This document shows, piece by piece, positions 60,136 through 64,000 of a stretch of 64,000 nt of DNA. Under the pieces are notes generated by a model. The model did no database searches, was not told the DNA's origin, and worked only from the letters and a program-made list of their open reading frames with translations. Both the position numbers and the translations under genes were made by a program. Each line of letters starts with the position of its first letter. Positions within the stretch are counted from its first letter, which is position 1. Source of the DNA: a virus; IMG/VR virus record IMGVR_UViG_3300008448_000012, positions 50,471-114,470 of that record; one strand, 5' to 3'.

Positions 60136-60687
60136 TTAATAAGAAGCCCAACCAAAGAATACCCATTTACCTTCCTTTTCATCAGAAGACTTTTTATATG
60201 TTACTCTGGCTACAGTGGTGGTACCTTTCTCAAGACATTTTTCCATTACAATATTGGTGCTCTTCTCATTCTTCTCTGTATACTCTCTAGCTTTCTTCAG
60301 AGCTTCACCTTTGGTATTGAATGCACCAATCTTATTGTCCCAACTATAGACAACATATTTAAGAACCCATTTCTTTGTACCAGGAACAACAACATGCTCC
60401 ACTTGAGTCTTGATCTTATTCTTGTTCTCACGTGGTTCCTCAAGACAAATAGCTTGTGCTCCCTGATGCTTAGTGAGCCTATCTGCTGACTCATTCATAA
60501 ATTGCATCAAGCTCTTACCACTAGCCTTGAATTCTTTGGTGATATCCCTGTAGCCTGCTGAACAATTAATCTCACCACTATAGCCTTGTTGATGACCATG
60601 TTCCTCTTCAGCACGTTCTACAGCTTTGTCATAAGCATCCTTTACATTTTTACCATAAGAGTTGTTACAAAACCAACTTGCTCCCAT
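60136..60687 (-). CDS. Hypothetical protein of a Bacteroidota-phage type
   Basis: A 183-residue protein beginning MGASWFCNNSYGKNVKDAYDKAVERAEEEHGHQ. The start G.S.F......K...DAF..A.E.A..EHGH..YSG.I resembles conserved hypothetical proteins I recall from Bacteroidota phages. The second half alternates strands (KKWVLKYVVYSWDNKIGAFNTKGEALKKA) like a small alpha/beta domain. No function known; located in the replisome operon. Confidence 0.6.
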   Translation of the reverse strand: MGASWFCNNSYGKNVKDAYDKAVERAEEEHGHQQGYSGEINCSAGYRDITKEFKASGKSLMQFMNESADRLTKHQGAQAICLEEPRENKNKIKTQVEHVVVPGTKKWVLKYVVYSWDNKIGAFNTKGEALKKAREYTEKNEKSTNIVMEKCLEKGTTTVARVTYKKSSDEKEGKWVFFGWASY

Positions 60688-60697
60688 AAATTTGATT

Positions 60698-61084
60698 TTA
60701 GTCCCACCAGTTGTGGAGATTGTGATTTAAAAATTTAAATAACAGATTTTTTGCCCTTTCATGTTTTCTGTATCCTTTATTTGTAACATCAAAGAAAGTT
60801 TTGTCATCCAATTCTTTGCCTGAATACATCATAAAGACAGCATCTATGTACTTTTCCGTTTTTACTGCTTCTATCAAATCGATTGCTGTTTGGATCCTAG
60901 ATGCAACATTCTTACTGTCTAAGTGATAACCATTAAGAATGTGATCTCTTGTAAGCTCCAATTTCTTCTGAAGAATATTGTAGATAAAGAAATAATCCCA
61001 ATCCTCATCATACCAGAGAATTGGGATCCATTTCCATAATCTTTTTAGCCTTCGCTTAATCTTCAGGATTTTCCATTTCATCAT
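60698..61084 (-). CDS. Hypothetical basic protein
   Basis: A 128-residue protein with a basic, Trp-rich N-terminus (KILKIKRRLKRLWKWIPILWYD) that might associate with membrane or nucleic acid, followed by helices. It overlaps the upstream gene by 29 bases. No motif recognised. Confidence 0.6.
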   Translation of the reverse strand: MMKWKILKIKRRLKRLWKWIPILWYDEDWDYFFIYNILQKKLELTRDHILNGYHLDSKNVASRIQTAIDLIEAVKTEKYIDAVFMMYSGKELDDKTFFDVTNKGYRKHERAKNLLFKFLNHNLHNWWD

Positions 61085-61376
61085 TCTGAAGTTTTTCTGA
61101 TAACAAAAGCTTTTCGTATGGACTAGGTACTATCTTCAATCCAAATTGTAGATTGAACCAATCCATAGTCTTTTGGGCATTCTTCTTATTACATCTGTAC
61201 ACCTTCTTAACCAATGGTATGGCATATGCCATAAATTCATCAAATTGTTCTGGTGTCATTGTAAAATTGAAATACCACTGCTCATCAGCAAGAGCATCTT
61301 CCCATGTCTTACCAACCATTTCCAGCTCATATCTGATAAGATGTTCTGCAAGGTTTTCACGTGTTAATTTTTCCAT
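61056..61376 (-). CDS. Hypothetical acidic protein
   Basis: A 106-residue helical protein (MEKLTRENLAEHLIRYELEMVGK...). Start 61376 is preferred over 61460, which lies inside the polymerase gene. It follows the polymerase by 10 bases, so it may be a polymerase or replisome partner. No motif recognised. Confidence 0.6.
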   Translation of the reverse strand: MEKLTRENLAEHLIRYELEMVGKTWEDALADEQWYFNFTMTPEQFDEFMAYAIPLVKKVYRCNKKNAQKTMDWFNLQFGLKIVPSPYEKLLLSEKLQNDEMENPED

Positions 61377-61386
61377 AATAGACGTA

Positions 61387-63351
61387 TTAAAATAAAGACA
61401 GCTGATTAGGATTAACAACCACCTTACGTTTCTTACCTTCATAAAGAATCTTATGTACAATCCTTTCTGCTTTCTCTATGTAATAATCATAGTTTATGTT
61501 ATCAAGAGGATGATCTGGTAATAGATGATTACAAACTGTACACACCCATTCTCCAGCTTCCACTTGAGATACATCAGCAGCATTGGTTTGACATTCAGGA
61601 TTCTTCACCTTCAGAAGCTTTTCTCCTGTATTGCTCACATAATACCTTATAAGCTTGTTATAGACAGTTTTCTCACCACGTGCTCTATTCCATCCTTCAT
61701 AGTGAAAATCTTTACTAGACTTTTGTCTAAGACAAAAATCATAAATATTCCTATGAGCCATAATAGTAGTAGCAACAGGTATATCGTGTACATAATAAGC
61801 CTCGAGAGCAATAGGAACAATACGACCAGACTTGTTTTTATGAAGTTCAAAATCTGTAAGGAAATCTCCCTTCTTCTTGATTTCTCCATCTGTTTTAATT
61901 GCTATGTAATCATTAACGGTTGAAAAGATAATCTTCTGATAATCAGTGCGTTCTAGCTCATAACTCGTCAATTCCATCCACCATTTGTTGATGTCATCCA
62001 TCTTCTTGGTGTCTGTTTTCTTAATCATGATTGTAACACCATCTGTATTTGCAGATATGACATGTATACCAGCAAGTTCATATGCTTCAATCAACATCAT
62101 CAGGCTCAACTCACCTGTAATAGTGGTGAACATTGTCAATTGTCTATCATATATCCAATTCTGCATGTCAGAACTCTTACCATATACAGAGTTTACAGCA
62201 AGCTTTAGAGCACCAACTATACCCTTGATACGCTTATCTTTCTTTGCTAAGGGCTTAAGTTCCAACCTCTTATCAAACATAGCCTTATAACCACGAAGAA
62301 ACTCTTTTCCCAAATGTGCAGGATAACGTCCATTATTAATGATGATGGCTGGATAATAACTGCTTACATCCCAATCAACAATCAAATGTTCATCATCTGC
62401 CTCAAACACCTTTGGTTTATTCTCTGTATGCAAACCACCTTTCATAAAAGAATATACATTATCATAGAAATGTATTTCTTCTTTGAAATCATCTTGCATA
62501 CCAAGAGACTTCTTTTTAATGCTGCTGAGAAAATCAGATAGCTCAGGTGTTTGGAACTTGATATAATCAGCTATACAATTCCTAACTCTTACATCTTTCC
62601 TGAATGTTCCTTTCTTTGGAAGCTCCCTATATTCTATTCCTTTCTCCTGGCAATAAAACTTCTTAATCATTTCATCACCAATCTTACTGTCTGAATAGTT
62701 TAGACAAGGAATACCAAATTCAGCTTCTATGTCTTGTCTCAGCTCAATCTGATTGTTTCCTTTATACAGAGGATGAGAACAATCACCAATGGTGATTTTA
62801 TAGAATTCATAAGTGGCTGTAACATCATTCCTACAATATTCCTTGGTAAGCCTGATTTCATCTTCAGACATATCTATTGTATTGTGATGTATGGGCATCT
62901 CTTCTATGTTCTCAAGATCCATCTCAAACTCAAGCCTCTTCAAACTCACCATCCTATTCTTATTTGAAAAATGGTGAATCTCAAAAAGATCTATGATTTT
63001 AAAGCTTAATTGATTTTCTCTATATTTAGGTAAAAGACCAAAATTTGAGTCATCTATTGTGTCTTTTGCGTTCTGAGCAATGATTTTACATATTTCAAGT
63101 CTTCCTTTTTCTATCCAGTTATGATGTTCTCTAATAATAAACTCTAAAACTTGACTATCAAATCTTAATCCATTGTATGTAACAAAATAATGATCACTCT
63201 TTTTTTCAAAATAATGCACCATTTGAATAATATGATCGTGATTTTTATTCACTTCAAACTCATTCCATTCATTTAATTGAGGATCATAACATGTACATAG
63301 AAAAAACTCAGCCATTGTTTCTATATCCACAATTATTACTGGTAATTTCAT
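61387..63351 (-). CDS. Family B DNA polymerase with 3'-5' exonuclease
   Basis: A 654-residue replicative polymerase. Exonuclease motifs are DIET at residue 9 (Exo I), TYNGLRFDSQ (Exo II) and EYCRNDVTATY (Exo III). Polymerase motifs are DVSSYYPAIIINN near residue 327 (A), KLAVNSVYGK near 384 (B) and SANTDGVTIMI near 435 (C), where the usual DTD is NTD. A C-terminal C..C.VCNHLL segment may bind zinc. It is short for family B, lacking large insertions. The GIY-YIG gene upstream overlaps its start by four bases. Confidence 0.92.
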   Translation of the reverse strand: MKLPVIIVDIETMAEFFLCTCYDPQLNEWNEFEVNKNHDHIIQMVHYFEKKSDHYFVTYNGLRFDSQVLEFIIREHHNWIEKGRLEICKIIAQNAKDTIDDSNFGLLPKYRENQLSFKIIDLFEIHHFSNKNRMVSLKRLEFEMDLENIEEMPIHHNTIDMSEDEIRLTKEYCRNDVTATYEFYKITIGDCSHPLYKGNNQIELRQDIEAEFGIPCLNYSDSKIGDEMIKKFYCQEKGIEYRELPKKGTFRKDVRVRNCIADYIKFQTPELSDFLSSIKKKSLGMQDDFKEEIHFYDNVYSFMKGGLHTENKPKVFEADDEHLIVDWDVSSYYPAIIINNGRYPAHLGKEFLRGYKAMFDKRLELKPLAKKDKRIKGIVGALKLAVNSVYGKSSDMQNWIYDRQLTMFTTITGELSLMMLIEAYELAGIHVISANTDGVTIMIKKTDTKKMDDINKWWMELTSYELERTDYQKIIFSTVNDYIAIKTDGEIKKKGDFLTDFELHKNKSGRIVPIALEAYYVHDIPVATTIMAHRNIYDFCLRQKSSKDFHYEGWNRARGEKTVYNKLIRYYVSNTGEKLLKVKNPECQTNAADVSQVEAGEWVCTVCNHLLPDHPLDNINYDYYIEKAERIVHKILYEGKKRKVVVNPNQLSLF

Positions 63352-64000
63352 TTAGTAATTTTTAATGTTTTTAAATAGGTTTCTCGTTTTACTGCTGTTG
63401 ATATAGCTCCTTGGTTAACATTTATAATATTCACAATATCCTTAGATGTTGCTGTTCCAACAAATGTTCCAAAACATGTGTAGATCTTGTAAGGTCCTTC
63501 ACATTCACTTATGTTAAGAAACACATCATCCCAATAAGCTTTTACATCACTTAAAGAGACATCGATGTCTGAAAACAAGTACATGCTAGATTTTGAATCA
63601 ATCAATGTCTTTTTTGGATTAATATTGTTCATTTTTCTATGTACGTTTGGAGCAACTGTTTCAAATTCCTGTGCACATTTATACAAATCTGAGAAATCTT
63701 TATAAAAATCACCATATATTGTATGTACTCTAACAGGTCTTTTGTGAGCACCAATGCTCATTTTAGTTTTTGTTTCATCAGACACTGCACATTTTCCATT
63801 AGGAGCTGTTGGATCAATATTATAGCCATGTTTTCTATTATGAGCATCTAACATATTACACCAATAGTTTTCTTGAGAATAAATAAACAACTCGTCACAG
63901 TCTTCTAAAACATCAAATATAAAGTGTTCTTCTCCATATTTATTAAAAGAACTCTGCAGATGAACATTATGATGAATGTTTCCTCTAAGAGCAACCTTGT
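63348..64000 (-). CDS. GIY-YIG homing endonuclease (5' end outside window)
   Basis: The frame continues through the right edge. Visible upstream part reads ...NKYGEEHFIFDVLEDCDELFIYSQENYW, the typical second half of a GIY-YIG domain with its catalytic glutamate in the ENYW helix, then AHNRKHGYNIDPTAPNGKCAVSDETKTKMS (NUMOD3-type DNA-binding motif) and C-terminal helix-turn-helix repeats (DFSDLYKCAQEFETVAPNVHRKMN; TSKDIVNIINVNQGAISTAVKRE). The catalytic GIY and YIG strands lie beyond the window. It abuts the polymerase gene, a common target for homing nucleases. Confidence 0.85.
   Translation of the reverse strand, partial: KVALRGNIHHNVHLQSSFNKYGEEHFIFDVLEDCDELFIYSQENYWCNMLDAHNRKHGYNIDPTAPNGKCAVSDETKTKMSIGAHKRPVRVHTIYGDFYKDFSDLYKCAQEFETVAPNVHRKMNNINPKKTLIDSKSSMYLFSDIDVSLSDVKAYWDDVFLNISECEGPYKIYTCFGTFVGTATSKDIVNIINVNQGAISTAVKRETYLKTLKITK

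Noticed and set aside
34912-64000. Plus-strand frames such as those near 40897, 45650, 53291 and 56073
   Set aside because: All are antisense to strong leftward genes with clear domains (reductase, exonuclease, DUF932, ATPase); no leader, motif or coupling supports them.
1-64000. CRISPR array or tRNA genes
   Set aside because: No regularly spaced repeats and no cloverleaf-like stretch ending in a T-loop GGTTC motif were noticed in the short intergenic gaps; a dedicated tRNA search was not possible.

Overview
The window is a stretch of a large, AT-rich tailed-phage genome whose content fits a crAss-like phage (order Crassvirales) of a Bacteroidota host. Three things point there. A giant virion-type protein carries the RNA polymerase signature DFDID with an upstream RIPTQ motif, and is followed by a second giant protein. 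Two divergently built blocks converge at about 34.9 kb. Promoter-like sites match the Bacteroidota primary-sigma consensus (TTTG at -33, TAnnTTTG at -7). Start codons sit behind A-rich leaders without Shine-Dalgarno sequences, as in Bacteroidota. Head, portal and terminase genes are not here; they should lie outside the left edge. Genus cannot be fixed from this window.

Rightward block (1-34.9 kb): two giant proteins thought to be packaged in the virion and ejected (1-16.0 kb); a long tail-fibre gene (16.15-19.76 kb); two small genes with their own promoters and a strong terminator (19.8-20.55 kb); a compact lysis cassette of coiled-coil membrane protein, holin-like protein, spanin-like protein, small membrane protein and M15 endolysin (20.57-22.4 kb); a variable region of modular adhesins (22.6-31.6 kb). 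The adhesins fall in two families with conserved N-terminal anchors (RQIGWSQE and KRxLKAY...CCN) and unrelated C-terminal domains, interrupted by a GIY-YIG endonuclease and a glycosyltransferase. A Dps-like protein follows, then a dense array of tiny lysine-rich proteins (33.05-34.9 kb).

Leftward block (64-34.9 kb, read right to left): family B DNA polymerase, a possible helicase loader, DnaB-type helicase, SF2 helicase, a P-loop ATPase and an SSB-like protein form one operon closed by a terminator. Primase, DUF932 protein, uracil-DNA-glycosylase-like protein, rIIA-like and rIIB-like proteins form the next. A set with a RecE-type exonuclease, Gp88-like and MazG-like proteins comes third. Then come B12-dependent ribonucleotide reductase and finally RecA, dUTPase, PhoH-like ATPase, a staphylococcal-nuclease-like protein and a GT2 glycosyltransferase. 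Together they supply the replisome, dNTP supply, uracil control and recombination.

Three GIY-YIG and five HNH or endonuclease VII-like genes are scattered through the window, several as the first gene of a leftward operon. Their promoters are fused to inverted repeats or terminators; this, the anchor-module adhesin array and the endonuclease that borrowed an adhesin start are the most interesting observations. No tRNA, CRISPR array, integrase or reverse transcriptase was recognised, and no gene-free stretch exceeds about 125 bases.
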